Below, piece after piece: positions 36,879-45,632 of a stretch of 64,000 nt of DNA. A program made the translations under genes and the position numbers. Under the pieces are notes generated by a model, which was given only the letters and a program-made list of their open reading frames with translations, ran no database searches and had not been told where the DNA came from. Within the stretch, counting starts at the first letter, position 1. Every line of letters starts with the position of its first letter. The stretch is from Acidobacteriaceae bacterium (GTDB lineage Bacteria > Acidobacteriota > Terriglobia > Terriglobales > Acidobacteriaceae): the NCBI GenBank assembly GCA_025462735.1, contig JAOAPC010000008.1, positions 124,001-188,000 on the forward strand, written 5' to 3'.

Positions 36879-37895
36879 ATGCGACGCTCAAACTTTGCCC
36901 ATTCTGATTCTGGGAGACGCACTGTGAAACGCTCCTTAATGTTTCGAACTCCGGCCCTGGCGACGATAACGATCTTTTTGTCCATGCTTTGCCTTGCGCA
37001 ATCCACACCGACGCAACACTCCACTCAGCCCGAAAAAATCATCATCGATACTGACATCGGAGACGATGTGGACGATGCGTTCGCGGTGGCGCTGGCGCTC
37101 CGCAGCCCGGAGCTGCAGATACTCGGCATCTCCACCACGTTCGGGGACACGGAAACTCGAGCCAAGCTGCTCGACCGCCTGCTGAGCGAGGCCGGACGCG
37201 CAGACATTCCAGTCGCTGTAGGCATTTCCAATGCTCAAATTCAGACCAGTTTAAGCCAACGCGCCTATGCTGAAGGCGGGCACTTCGCCCGGCCGTCGCA
37301 TCCCCTCGCGGTCGATTTCATACTCGATCAAATTCGCCGCTACCCCGGCGAAATTACGCTGGTCGCAATCGGACCACTAGTAAACATAGGCGCGCTGATC
37401 GATAAAGATGCAGCGACGTTTCGTAAGCTGCGGCGGGTGGTACTGATGGGCGGCTCCATCGAGCGCGGCTACGGAGACCTCGGATACGCGAAGCCGCATG
37501 GGCCGGAGGCGGAGTGGAACATCAAGAACGATATCGCTTCAGCGCAAAAACTCTTCGCGTCTGGCATGCCGATTTTCATGATGCCCCTCGACTCCACTCA
37601 ACTGAAATTGGATGAGGTCAAGCGCGCATTTTTGTTCCAGGCTGGCACTCCCATCACCGACGCGCTCACGTTGCTCTACCACGAGTGGGGGCAGGAAACA
37701 CCGACGCTGTTCGACCCTATGACAATCGCCTACATCGTGGATCCCAAACTCTGTCCAGTGAAGCCAATGCATATCACCATTGATGAAAAAGGGTTCACGC
37801 GGGCTGTGGCTGGCGCTCCCAATGCGCAGGTCTGCATGGATTCCGATCCCGAATCGTTCTTTCGGTTTTATATTCCACGGGTGAGCGGCTGGTGA
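36879..37895 (+). CDS. Exported nucleoside hydrolase (IunH family)
   Basis: A 338-residue inosine-uridine-preferring-type nucleoside hydrolase that releases the base from ribonucleosides. The calcium-binding N-terminal motif IIIDTDIGDDVDDAFA is present, with VVLMGGS in the middle and DPMTIAYIVDP near the C-terminus where the conserved Asp of the active site lies. A hydrophobic signal segment (ATITIFLSMLCLAQS) predicts export, unusual for the enteric enzymes. GGAG precedes ATG 36879; a second ATG (MFRTPALAT, about residue 21) would also keep the signal. It stands alone. Confidence 0.9.
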   Translation: MRRSNFAHSDSGRRTVKRSLMFRTPALATITIFLSMLCLAQSTPTQHSTQPEKIIIDTDIGDDVDDAFAVALALRSPELQILGISTTFGDTETRAKLLDRLLSEAGRADIPVAVGISNAQIQTSLSQRAYAEGGHFARPSHPLAVDFILDQIRRYPGEITLVAIGPLVNIGALIDKDAATFRKLRRVVLMGGSIERGYGDLGYAKPHGPEAEWNIKNDIASAQKLFASGMPIFMMPLDSTQLKLDEVKRAFLFQAGTPITDALTLLYHEWGQETPTLFDPMTIAYIVDPKLCPVKPMHITIDEKGFTRAVAGAPNAQVCMDSDPESFFRFYIPRVSGW

Positions 37896-37910
37896 CGCTT
37901 GGTCTGCACT

Positions 37911-37990
37911 CTCTGTGAATCCTCTGTGTTCCTCTGTGTCCTCTGTGGTTTAAAAAACTTTAACCATAGGGGACACAGAGGTGCACAGAG
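37911..37990. repeat. Palindromic intergenic repeat (CCTCTGTGT family)
   Basis: CCTCTGTGTCC (37931-37941) pairs perfectly with GGACACAGAGG (37971-37981). An outer pair CTCTGTG (37911-37917) / CACAGAG (37984-37990) and an inner GGTTTA / TAACC extend it. The left arm carries three tandem CCTCTGTG units. It sits between the convergent nucleoside hydrolase and GH3 genes and may act as bidirectional terminator. Confidence 0.75.
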
Positions 37991-38025
37991 AAAAGACTTC
38001 TGTAGGTTTGGAAGATCGAGCAAAG

Positions 38026-40722
38026 TTAGTTCGGGAGAGTCGCGGTCTCGACAATCTTGAGTGATCCGGCGATCCCCACCGTCTTCTGCAAACCATCGCG
38101 ACTCCCCGGCTGTCCGCCCCCTACCCAAACCTGGACCGTACCCGACACAATTCGTCTTACTCCTGCTTCGTCAACCAAACTCAGATTTCGATTTGGAATC
38201 GTGATCTGCACTTTCTGACTCTCGCCGGGATCGAGGTGAACGCGCTTGAATCCGGCAAGTGCGCGAATCGGTGCGGCCTTCGCGCCAGGGTGCGACACGT
38301 ACAGCTCAACGACTTCGTCGCTCGCCATCGCGCCTGCGTTTTTGACGTCAACACTCGCAACCAGATCGTCCGTCGCTCCGACGGCTGTCTTATCAAAGTT
38401 CAAGTTGCTGTATTCAAAATTTGTGTAGCTCAACCCATACCCGAACGGATAGAGCGGCTCGCCAGTGAAGTAGCGGTAGGTGCGTCCCCTCATGTCGTAG
38501 TTTTCGAATGCGGGAATCTGATTCACCGACTTATAGAAAGTAAGCGGCAGTTTTCCGCTGGGCGAGAAGTCGCCGGCCAACGCTTCGGCCACTGCAGTAC
38601 CGCCCTCTTCGCCCGGATACCATGCCTCGATGATCGCCGCAACGTGCTGGTCGGCCCAGTTCACGGCAAGAGCGCTGCCATTCATCAACACCAACACGAC
38701 AGGCTTGCCACTCGCAACCAGCTTTTCAAGCAATTGTTCCTGTGCGCGGGGAAGATCAAGGCTGGTGCGGTCTCCGCCCGAAAAACCTTCGATATGGATG
38801 GGCATCTCTTCACCTTCAAGTTCTCCGGCCAATCCCAACACCGCGACAACCAAATCGGCTTTCTGCACGATGCCTGTGTAATTTTCCCTTTCTCCGGGTC
38901 GATGCCATACCAGCTTTGCCAGTCCGGCCCCGCCCTCCTGTGAACATTCGATTTTGATCGGATACGCATGTCCCACTTCCAGATGAAGCTTCTGCAGGCG
39001 TGTCTTGCTGGTGTCGCTGTACCAGGACTCGCCCACTAACTTGTCGTCGAGCCAAAAATGAAATGCGTCGGTTCCAGTGAACCCGATCTCGTAATCCCCC
39101 GTTGAGGGCACAGTCAGAGTCCCCGTCCAACGCACCGAGAAATCTTCCGGCAACTCAGGTCCTACTCCGCTTCGCCAGTTGAAATCTACACGCGAATCGG
39201 TGCGCGCAATCGCTGGATTACCTTTCAGTTCTGTTCCCTTGAAATACTCGGCCGTAAGGCCCGGCTGGCCGGTCTTGTCCTTCAGGTCCTCGGACGGGAT
39301 CGGTTCCAGCGGAGGTCCGGTGAGCGATGATCCCGCAGCGTAGAGAACTGTCGAACTCGAAAAGCGTTTGCGAATTCCATCCAGGATTGTGACCGGCTTA
39401 AACGGCGTTCCGTTGTAATTTCCCAGCAGCGGATCGACGCTGTCTGCATTGGGGCCGACGACTGCGATGGTCTTGTACTTTGTGCCAATTGGAAGCAGAT
39501 GGTCCGAATTTTTCAGCAGAACAAGTGTCTCGCGCGCGGCCTTCAAAGCGAGCTGGCGGTGTGGCTCAGTGTCATTATCCGCGATAGTGATACCGGAATA
39601 CGGCACCGAGGCTGGCGGATCGAACATGCCCAGCTTCATCCGCGCGGTAAACAGACGGCGCACAGCTCGATCGATGTCTTCATTGGACAGCAATCCCTGT
39701 TGCGCAGCTTTCAGCACTGCGTCGCGCTCTACTCTCAAATCGTCCATTGGCCACGCGCAAATAATATCCATGCCAGCCTTGACCGCGACGGCCATGCCCT
39801 GTTCCATAGTCTGCGTGTAGTGGTGGCCCTGCGAAACGTCGCTGGCTGCGCCACAGTCGGAGACGACATATCCACGAAAGTGCCAGTCGTCGCGCAGATG
39901 CTCCTGCAAAAGCATCGGCTGGGCACACGCCGGTTTTCCATCAATGGAGTTGTAGGCGCACATCACAGACCCAGCTCCGGCGGTTACGGTGGCGCGAAAT
40001 GCGGGCAGATACGTGTCTTCCAAATCATGGGCTGAGACTTTTACATCCACGGTATGCCGCGTTGGCTCAGGCCCGCTGTGTACCGCGAAGTGCTTGGGAG
40101 TCGCGAGCGCCTTGAGATATTTCGGATCATCACCTTGCAATCCGGTGACGTAGGCCACTCCCATTTGCGCAGTCAGAAACGGATCCTCACCATAAGTCTC
40201 CTGGCCCCGGCCCCAACGAGGATCGCGAAAGATATTGATGTTCGGCGACCAGACGGTCAGGCCATGAAACCAGTCGCTGTAGCCTTTTTCCTTGATTCGC
40301 TCAGCATATTTGGCGCGGAACTCCGTCGCGATCACGTCCGCCTCTGCGTGGAGTAGGTCAGGATCAAACGTTGCAGCCAAACCAATCGCCTGCGGGAACA
40401 CCGTCGCGTATCCTTCGCGCGCGGCGCCATGCAATCCTTCGCTCCACCAGTTGTATTCCGGGATTCCCAAACGGGGTATAGCTGCCGCAACATGCACCAT
40501 TTGTGAAACTTTTTCTTCCATCGTCATGCGTGAAACAAGGTCGTTGACGCGCTGATCGATGGGCAAAGTTGGATTGCGGAATGGCGCATTTGCCAGATCA
40601 GCAGCACTGCCCTGACCTGACGCACTCTCGTTAGAGACTTGCGCAACGATTTGGACAGTGGAACTCAGGATTGTGAGAAGAAAAAAAGCACAAAGAGCAC
40701 TCTTCACAAGCAAGCTCCTCAT
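38026..40722 (-). CDS. Secreted GH3 beta-glycosidase with PA14 insert (beta-glucosidase / beta-xylosidase type)
   Basis: An 898-residue exported enzyme. A signal peptide (residues 1-27) is followed by the GH3 (beta/alpha)8 domain; the nucleophile Asp is in YVVSDCGAASDV, a form typical of plant-cell-wall beta-xylosidases. The second GH3 domain (ALKAARETLVLLKN; VVGPNADS) is interrupted by a PA14 carbohydrate-binding domain (GLTAEYFKGTELKGNPAIAR ... KLVGESWYSDTS) and resumes at ADLVVAVLGLAGELEGE. The end is a fibronectin-like domain. ATG 40722 puts the signal peptide at the N-terminus; 19 codons upstream to 40779 are unlikely to be translated. Exact sugar specificity is open. Confidence 0.93.
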   Translation of the reverse strand: MRSLLVKSALCAFFLLTILSSTVQIVAQVSNESASGQGSAADLANAPFRNPTLPIDQRVNDLVSRMTMEEKVSQMVHVAAAIPRLGIPEYNWWSEGLHGAAREGYATVFPQAIGLAATFDPDLLHAEADVIATEFRAKYAERIKEKGYSDWFHGLTVWSPNINIFRDPRWGRGQETYGEDPFLTAQMGVAYVTGLQGDDPKYLKALATPKHFAVHSGPEPTRHTVDVKVSAHDLEDTYLPAFRATVTAGAGSVMCAYNSIDGKPACAQPMLLQEHLRDDWHFRGYVVSDCGAASDVSQGHHYTQTMEQGMAVAVKAGMDIICAWPMDDLRVERDAVLKAAQQGLLSNEDIDRAVRRLFTARMKLGMFDPPASVPYSGITIADNDTEPHRQLALKAARETLVLLKNSDHLLPIGTKYKTIAVVGPNADSVDPLLGNYNGTPFKPVTILDGIRKRFSSSTVLYAAGSSLTGPPLEPIPSEDLKDKTGQPGLTAEYFKGTELKGNPAIARTDSRVDFNWRSGVGPELPEDFSVRWTGTLTVPSTGDYEIGFTGTDAFHFWLDDKLVGESWYSDTSKTRLQKLHLEVGHAYPIKIECSQEGGAGLAKLVWHRPGERENYTGIVQKADLVVAVLGLAGELEGEEMPIHIEGFSGGDRTSLDLPRAQEQLLEKLVASGKPVVLVLMNGSALAVNWADQHVAAIIEAWYPGEEGGTAVAEALAGDFSPSGKLPLTFYKSVNQIPAFENYDMRGRTYRYFTGEPLYPFGYGLSYTNFEYSNLNFDKTAVGATDDLVASVDVKNAGAMASDEVVELYVSHPGAKAAPIRALAGFKRVHLDPGESQKVQITIPNRNLSLVDEAGVRRIVSGTVQVWVGGGQPGSRDGLQKTVGIAGSLKIVETATLPN

Positions 40723-40891
40723 TATTCGAATTTCCGGCAGAACTGGCGTCGCGCCGGCCAGAGCACATTGTGTGTACATAATCGGGTCATTTAGGTGAAT
40801 AGATAAGGTAAGCGCGGTATCGCTTGTACACAGCGCATCAATTTACCCTAAAGTGCCAGAAAGACCAACATTCGTCTTGCGAGGTACTGCT

Positions 40892-42613
40892 ATGACGTCG
40901 AAATTAATTTGCTGCGCACTTTTGTTAATGGGAACGGGAGGAATCGTTTCCGCCCAGGAGAACCAGAACGCCCGAGACAACTCCATTACGCCGGGCATAC
41001 AGATGATCGCCGAAACCACTCAGGCCGTCGATTATCGCAAGGGCGCCACTACCGCGGTTGACTTCAAAGGTACCGATGTGATCCCGGAGCTCACTGGAAA
41101 AGCCAGAGTAAACAGCAAGCGATCTCTCACCTCCATTCGCGTAGATGTGGACCATTTGCGCCCAGCGAAATCCATTGATCTCGCTTATTTGACTTACGTT
41201 TTGTGGGCGATCAGCCCCCAAGGTCAGGCCAAGAACATCGGCGAACTCCTCGAGCGTGGCGGCAAAGCCTCGCTGCAAACCGCGACCGATCTGCAGGCGT
41301 TCGCCCTGGTAATTACGGCGGAGCCGGATTTCGCTGTGCACCAACCGAGCAACATAGTAGTCGCCACAAACTCAGTGCGCTCAACCACCCTGGGACGGGA
41401 CGAGGCCGTGGACGTGCGTTTTGAAACCTTTCCCGGCTCGATTTATGCGGCGCAGGTTGCGCCTATACAAAATAATGTTTACGGCGAAGACAAGAAAGCT
41501 CCTCTTGATCTGCTGGAGGCGCGAAATGCTGTCCGGATAGCTCGCGATGCCCATGCAGACCAGTACGCTCCCGACATGTTGAAGAAGGCCGAGACGCTGC
41601 TAAATCAGGCAGAAGATTATTACCGCCGCAAGCAGGGCTCGAAACCGATTGCGACGGTCGCGCGCGAGGCAGTCCAGACTGCGGAAGAGGCCCGCGTGAA
41701 CTCGATTCACGCCGAGGAGCAAGCGCGCCTCGAACGGCAGCGAAAAGAGAGCGAGGAGCGTGCGGAAAGAGCCCGTGCCGCGGCTGAGCTGGCTCAACAA
41801 CAGGCTCAAGAAGCACAACAGCGGGCTGAGGAGGCACAACGGAAGGCGGAATTAGAGGCCCAGCAACGCGCATTGGCCGAGCAACAACAGCAGGAATCCG
41901 CGCAACAGGCACAGCAGCAGGCACAAGCGGAGGCGGAGCAACGCAGGCAACTAGAAGAGCAGCAGCAAGCTACTGCTCAGGCCGCCCAGCAAGCACAACA
42001 GCAAGCCGAGCAGGCACAGCAGCAAGCACAGGAGGCGCAAGCCCGTGCCGAGGCCGAAGCTCAACAACGCGCCGCGGCTGAGCAGCAGCAACAGCAGTCA
42101 GCTCAGCAGGCCGAAGAAGCACGTCAGCGGGCCATGCAAGCCGAACAACACAGCCAACAGCTTGAGGCTCAACAAGCCGAACAGCGGGAACGTTTAATGT
42201 CTCAGCTAAATCAGGTACTGCAAACCAGAGACAGCGCGCGCGGCCTGATCGTCAGTATGCCCGACGTTCTCTTCGCCACGGGTAGCGCCAACCTGAAGCC
42301 CACGGCCCGTGAACGTCTCGCGAAGGTCGCGGGTATCCTCATCGCGTATCCGGATATTCACGTTGAAGTTGACGGATTTACTGACAGCACTGGCAGCCCG
42401 CTGTTCAATGAGCAGCTTTCGCAACAGCGAGCGGGATCTGTCCAGTCCTACTTGGTGCAGCAAGGAGTTCCATCTGGGTCGATCGGAACGCATGGTTTCG
42501 GCGAGGCCAATCCGATTGCATCGAACGACACGTCCACGGGCCGGCAGCAGAACCGCCGCGTAGAGCTTGTGGTGAGCGGACAATCGATCGGGACAACTGA
42601 GGCTGCGCGGTAG
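40892..42613 (+). CDS. OmpA-family outer-membrane protein with long Gln/Ala coiled coil
   Basis: A 573-residue exported protein. A signal peptide (residues 1-21), then a beta-rich domain (about 25-200: YRKGATTAVDFKGTD; PAKSIDLAYLTYVLWAIS), a DUF4398-like helix (ARNAVRIARDAHADQYAPD), about 190 residues of Gln/Ala/Glu heptads (coiled coil, about 260-450), and a C-terminal OmpA peptidoglycan-binding domain with VLFATGSANLKPTARERLAK, VDGFTDSTGS and QNRRVELVV. It anchors the outer membrane or a surface structure to peptidoglycan across a long rod. GAGG is seven bases before ATG 40892. Confidence 0.85.
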   Translation: MTSKLICCALLLMGTGGIVSAQENQNARDNSITPGIQMIAETTQAVDYRKGATTAVDFKGTDVIPELTGKARVNSKRSLTSIRVDVDHLRPAKSIDLAYLTYVLWAISPQGQAKNIGELLERGGKASLQTATDLQAFALVITAEPDFAVHQPSNIVVATNSVRSTTLGRDEAVDVRFETFPGSIYAAQVAPIQNNVYGEDKKAPLDLLEARNAVRIARDAHADQYAPDMLKKAETLLNQAEDYYRRKQGSKPIATVAREAVQTAEEARVNSIHAEEQARLERQRKESEERAERARAAAELAQQQAQEAQQRAEEAQRKAELEAQQRALAEQQQQESAQQAQQQAQAEAEQRRQLEEQQQATAQAAQQAQQQAEQAQQQAQEAQARAEAEAQQRAAAEQQQQQSAQQAEEARQRAMQAEQHSQQLEAQQAEQRERLMSQLNQVLQTRDSARGLIVSMPDVLFATGSANLKPTARERLAKVAGILIAYPDIHVEVDGFTDSTGSPLFNEQLSQQRAGSVQSYLVQQGVPSGSIGTHGFGEANPIASNDTSTGRQQNRRVELVVSGQSIGTTEAAR

Positions 42614-42642
42614 GAAGGGTTTGTTTTTCTACTTTTTCAACT

Positions 42643-42727
42643 GTCATTCCGAGTGGCTTTGCCGCGAGGAATCTGCCCCTCGCGTGAGAACAGCAGATTC
42701 CTCAAGGCTAAAGTCTTTCGGAATGAC
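42643..42727. repeat. Palindromic repeat of the GTCATTCCGA / GAGGAATCTGC family, copy 1
   Basis: The ends GTCATTCCGA (42643-42652) and TCGGAATGAC (42718-42727) are perfect inverted repeats. An inner pair GAGGAATCTGC (42666-42676) / GCAGATTCCTC (42693-42703) is also perfect. A second copy with the same four blocks lies at 60067-60157. No coding capacity. Confidence 0.88.
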
Positions 42728-42775
42728 ATGGAACTTATAGATAAAGATCCGCGAAGCCTCTCGAAATCTCGCAAC

Positions 42776-44221
42776 TCAGAGCCTGGAGGCTTCTTCTTGA
42801 ATTCGTTTCCAGGCTTTCTCTACATGACGCTCCGTCGTATTCGTCTGCCCCACACAAAGGCGTAGCGTCAATTTATCATTCAGCTTGGTATGCGTCAGGT
42901 AGAGGTCGCCGCTGTGATTTAGCGCGTCCATTAATTGTTGATTTGCTTCATCTCCAGATTTAAGTCGGAAACAGACCAGGTTCAGCGGGGTTGGAGCCAC
43001 CATTTCAAAACGCTGATCGCTTTGGACCCAGGCCGCGAATTCTTGCGCCAGACGAACGTGCTCGCGAATATGAAACTGCAAGCCATCAATTCCGTAATAG
43101 CGCAATACGAACCATAGCTTCAGTGAGCGAAAGCGCCGTCCCAGCGGAATCTGCCAGTCGCGATAGTCAATGACAGCTCCGGATTCTGTTGCCTTGTTTC
43201 GCAAATATTCCGGCAAGACGCTTAGCGTCTGAATGAGCGCCTTACGATCCGCAACATAAAAACAGTCACAATCGAAATTGGTGAACATCCATTTGTGAGG
43301 GTTGAAACAATAGCTGTCCGCAAATTCCACACCATCGTGGAGATAACGAAATTCGGGACACAATGCTGCGGTGCCGGACATGGCGGCGTCTACGTGCAGC
43401 CATAAATTGTGCTCCCGGCAGATTTTACCGATCTGCGGCACCGGATCAATCGCATTCGACGACGTTGTGCCGACGGTGGCGCAGACAAAAAATGGCAGCA
43501 GTCCTGACTGGCGGTCCTTCTGAATCGCAGCCGACAAGGCCTCCGGATTCATCGCGAAACGTTCATCGACTTCTATGAGCCGAAGGTTCTCTCGTCCGAT
43601 GCCGGCAATCTGCACGGCTTTTTCAACCGACGAATGCGCCTGTGCCGACGTATATGCGACCAGCTTTCCGCGACAACCTTCCTGGTTCGAACTGAAATTC
43701 GTCGCACGCTCCCGAGCAGCCAACATTGCGCAAAGCGTCGCACTTGATGCTGTGTCCTGAATTACTCCGCCGCCGGTGCTAGTCGAAAGAAATTTCTCCG
43801 GCAATCCAAGTGCCGGCACCAGCCAGTCGAGCACCCGCGTTTCTAATTCGGTGCAGGCAGGACTAGTCGCCCAGAGCATTCCTTGAACTCCGAGTCCGGA
43901 GGAAAGCAGGTCTCCAAGAATGGCCGGCCCGGAAGCATTCGAAGGAAAGTAAGCAAAAAAATTCGGTGACTGCCAGTGGGTCACACCTGGCAGAATCAAC
44001 TGCTCTAAGTCTTTCAGAAGATCAGTAAACTCTTCGCCTTTCCCGGGAGCGCTGGCCGGAAGCGATGCACGAAGGTCCCCTGGTTTTACCTGCGACAGGA
44101 CGGGAAACGATTCAATGCGCGAATAGTAATCCGCGATCCAGTCCACCACCTCATGTCCGTTACGCCGGAATTCCTCCGGGGACATGTGAAAGGATGTCGT
44201 TTTGCGTTCCGGGGTCGTCAA
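42776..44221 (-). CDS. PLP-dependent aromatic-L-amino-acid-type decarboxylase (group II)
   Basis: A cytoplasmic enzyme of about 481 residues that removes CO2 from an amino acid to give an amine. Group II decarboxylase features are present: EEFRRNGHEVVDWIADYY at the start, GVTHWQSPNFFAYFPSN, STGGGVIQDTASSA, HVDAAMSGTA, and FNPHKWMFTNFDC with the PLP lysine. The length equals that of animal AADC. TTG 44221 is chosen as start since GGAG lies upstream within the end of the methyltransferase gene; starts further up overlap that gene. Substrate (Tyr, Trp, DOPA or Phe) is not decidable. Confidence 0.88.
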   Translation of the reverse strand: MTTPERKTTSFHMSPEEFRRNGHEVVDWIADYYSRIESFPVLSQVKPGDLRASLPASAPGKGEEFTDLLKDLEQLILPGVTHWQSPNFFAYFPSNASGPAILGDLLSSGLGVQGMLWATSPACTELETRVLDWLVPALGLPEKFLSTSTGGGVIQDTASSATLCAMLAARERATNFSSNQEGCRGKLVAYTSAQAHSSVEKAVQIAGIGRENLRLIEVDERFAMNPEALSAAIQKDRQSGLLPFFVCATVGTTSSNAIDPVPQIGKICREHNLWLHVDAAMSGTAALCPEFRYLHDGVEFADSYCFNPHKWMFTNFDCDCFYVADRKALIQTLSVLPEYLRNKATESGAVIDYRDWQIPLGRRFRSLKLWFVLRYYGIDGLQFHIREHVRLAQEFAAWVQSDQRFEMVAPTPLNLVCFRLKSGDEANQQLMDALNHSGDLYLTHTKLNDKLTLRLCVGQTNTTERHVEKAWKRIQEEASRL

Positions 44222-44232
44222 ATAAAGATCTC

Positions 44233-44997
44233 CTACTTGGACAGCTTGCCGAAGTAAATGTTGGTGTCGTACTCCATTCGCACCAACCCGTTTTCCTGGC
44301 AATCATCAAAGATGCGGCGCAACTCCGCGAGCATCGGGGCGCATGACGGCTCGCCGCGCTCCGGCGCGTACGAAGACGAGAGCAACCTGCCCTCTACCGC
44401 CGTGTAATCAAGCTCCTGATAATTGGCCAGCGTCCGCTTCTGACATTTAAATTCTCTGAAAAACTCGTTTCCCTCAATCGTGCGCCCTAGCCGCTGGACT
44501 TCGCTGTAATCTGTGCCGTAAGTCTCAACCAGCCGCTCATATTCTTCGCTGAACCGGCTTCCTGCCATCTTGCGATCATTCCAAATCAGGACCAGATATC
44601 CGCCAGGTCTCAAGATGCGCTGGAACTCGGGCATCGCTTTCTCACGAACAAACCAATGCGCTGCTTGCGCCACCGTGATGAAATCGACGCATTGGCCGGA
44701 AAGTTTCGTAGCTTCCGCGGCCGCGTTAACGCTCGTAAACTTTGGATATTTCGCGAGAAATTCTTCGCCAGCGCGTCGCATTTCGGCATTCGGCTCGACC
44801 CCGTAGACGCGGTTTCCACTCTCGAGCAGCAAGCGTGTGAAGATGCCGGTGCCTGAGGCAATGTCGGCAATTACGGAGTCGCGCGTGAGGCCACAGTCCC
44901 GCTCTAAAATTTGTACGATCTCTCTCGGATAGGAAGGGCGAAAGCGCGTGTAAGTATCAACTCGCGAAGAGAATCGTTGCGTGGAATTTAATGGCAT
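44233..44997 (-). CDS. Class I SAM-dependent methyltransferase
   Basis: A 254-residue methyltransferase of the Methyltransf_11 type. Motif I VIADIASGTGIFTRLLL binds S-adenosylmethionine, with YGVEPN (acidic loop), FITVAQAAHWF and LRPGGYLVLIWND as motifs II and III. The substrate is unknown. It ends 12 bases before the start of the decarboxylase gene on the same strand, so the two probably form one transcript and could act on the same compound (an amine). Confidence 0.87.
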   Translation of the reverse strand: MPLNSTQRFSSRVDTYTRFRPSYPREIVQILERDCGLTRDSVIADIASGTGIFTRLLLESGNRVYGVEPNAEMRRAGEEFLAKYPKFTSVNAAAEATKLSGQCVDFITVAQAAHWFVREKAMPEFQRILRPGGYLVLIWNDRKMAGSRFSEEYERLVETYGTDYSEVQRLGRTIEGNEFFREFKCQKRTLANYQELDYTAVEGRLLSSSYAPERGEPSCAPMLAELRRIFDDCQENGLVRMEYDTNIYFGKLSK

Positions 44998-45026
44998 ACT
45001 TGTGCAGAGTTCTTTTTAAAAACGGC

Positions 45027-45632
45027 TCACCTAACCGGAACTGTAGTTGCAGAGAGCTTGTCATCCAGAACAAGAATCAGGTTCCCCGAAGGGGTTTCAA
45101 GCAATCTACCGCGCGGGAGTTGCGCTAGTTCACTTTCTCTGACTTGAATATCTCTACACATGGGAGAAATGGGTGCCCTCGGGCCGCCGCTGATTACCAG
45201 CAGGATGTTATTGCGCCGCAAGAGGCAAACGAAATGATTCCAGGGATCGCGACGTAGATCGGGCGAAAGATAGTTCTCCTCGGCAGTACTGCGCACCCAG
45301 GATCCCGGCAGCGTGCTCTTCAGTGTCGACCGGCCGATTTGCCCCGCCGAAATCCACGCATCGAACAATCGGGCATCAGCCTGAAAAGCTGCTGGATTAC
45401 GTCGGTATAGGTCTACAATTCCGCCGGACTTCGACAACTCTTTAGAGGGTTGCTTTACGACAAGCACATCGGCCGCTGCCTTCTTAAAAATGATTCCGAG
45501 TGGGCCGAAGTCTGCTTTCGCGAATGCGGTATTGAGGTCGTGAATCGCCCAGAAATACCCCGCTGCACCCAAAATCAGGATGATGCCAAAGCCCATTGTT
45601 ACAATTGCGATTATCCTCCTTTTGCTTGCCAT
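45027..45632 (-). CDS. Hypothetical single-span membrane protein downstream of aspS
   Basis: A 201-residue protein with an N-terminal membrane helix (about residues 8-30: IVTMGFGIILILGAAGYFW) and a soluble extracytoplasmic domain. I recognise no family. Its ATG (45632) shares one base with the aspS stop (TGATG on the minus strand), so translation is coupled to aspS; a GTG one codon earlier is an alternative start. Confidence 0.65.
   Translation of the reverse strand: MASKRRIIAIVTMGFGIILILGAAGYFWAIHDLNTAFAKADFGPLGIIFKKAAADVLVVKQPSKELSKSGGIVDLYRRNPAAFQADARLFDAWISAGQIGRSTLKSTLPGSWVRSTAEENYLSPDLRRDPWNHFVCLLRRNNILLVISGGPRAPISPMCRDIQVRESELAQLPRGRLLETPSGNLILVLDDKLSATTVPVR

Noticed and set aside
37905-37991. 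CRISPR-like array of CCTCTGTG units
   Set aside because: The units are adjacent and irregular without spacers, and the arms are inverted; it is a palindromic repeat.
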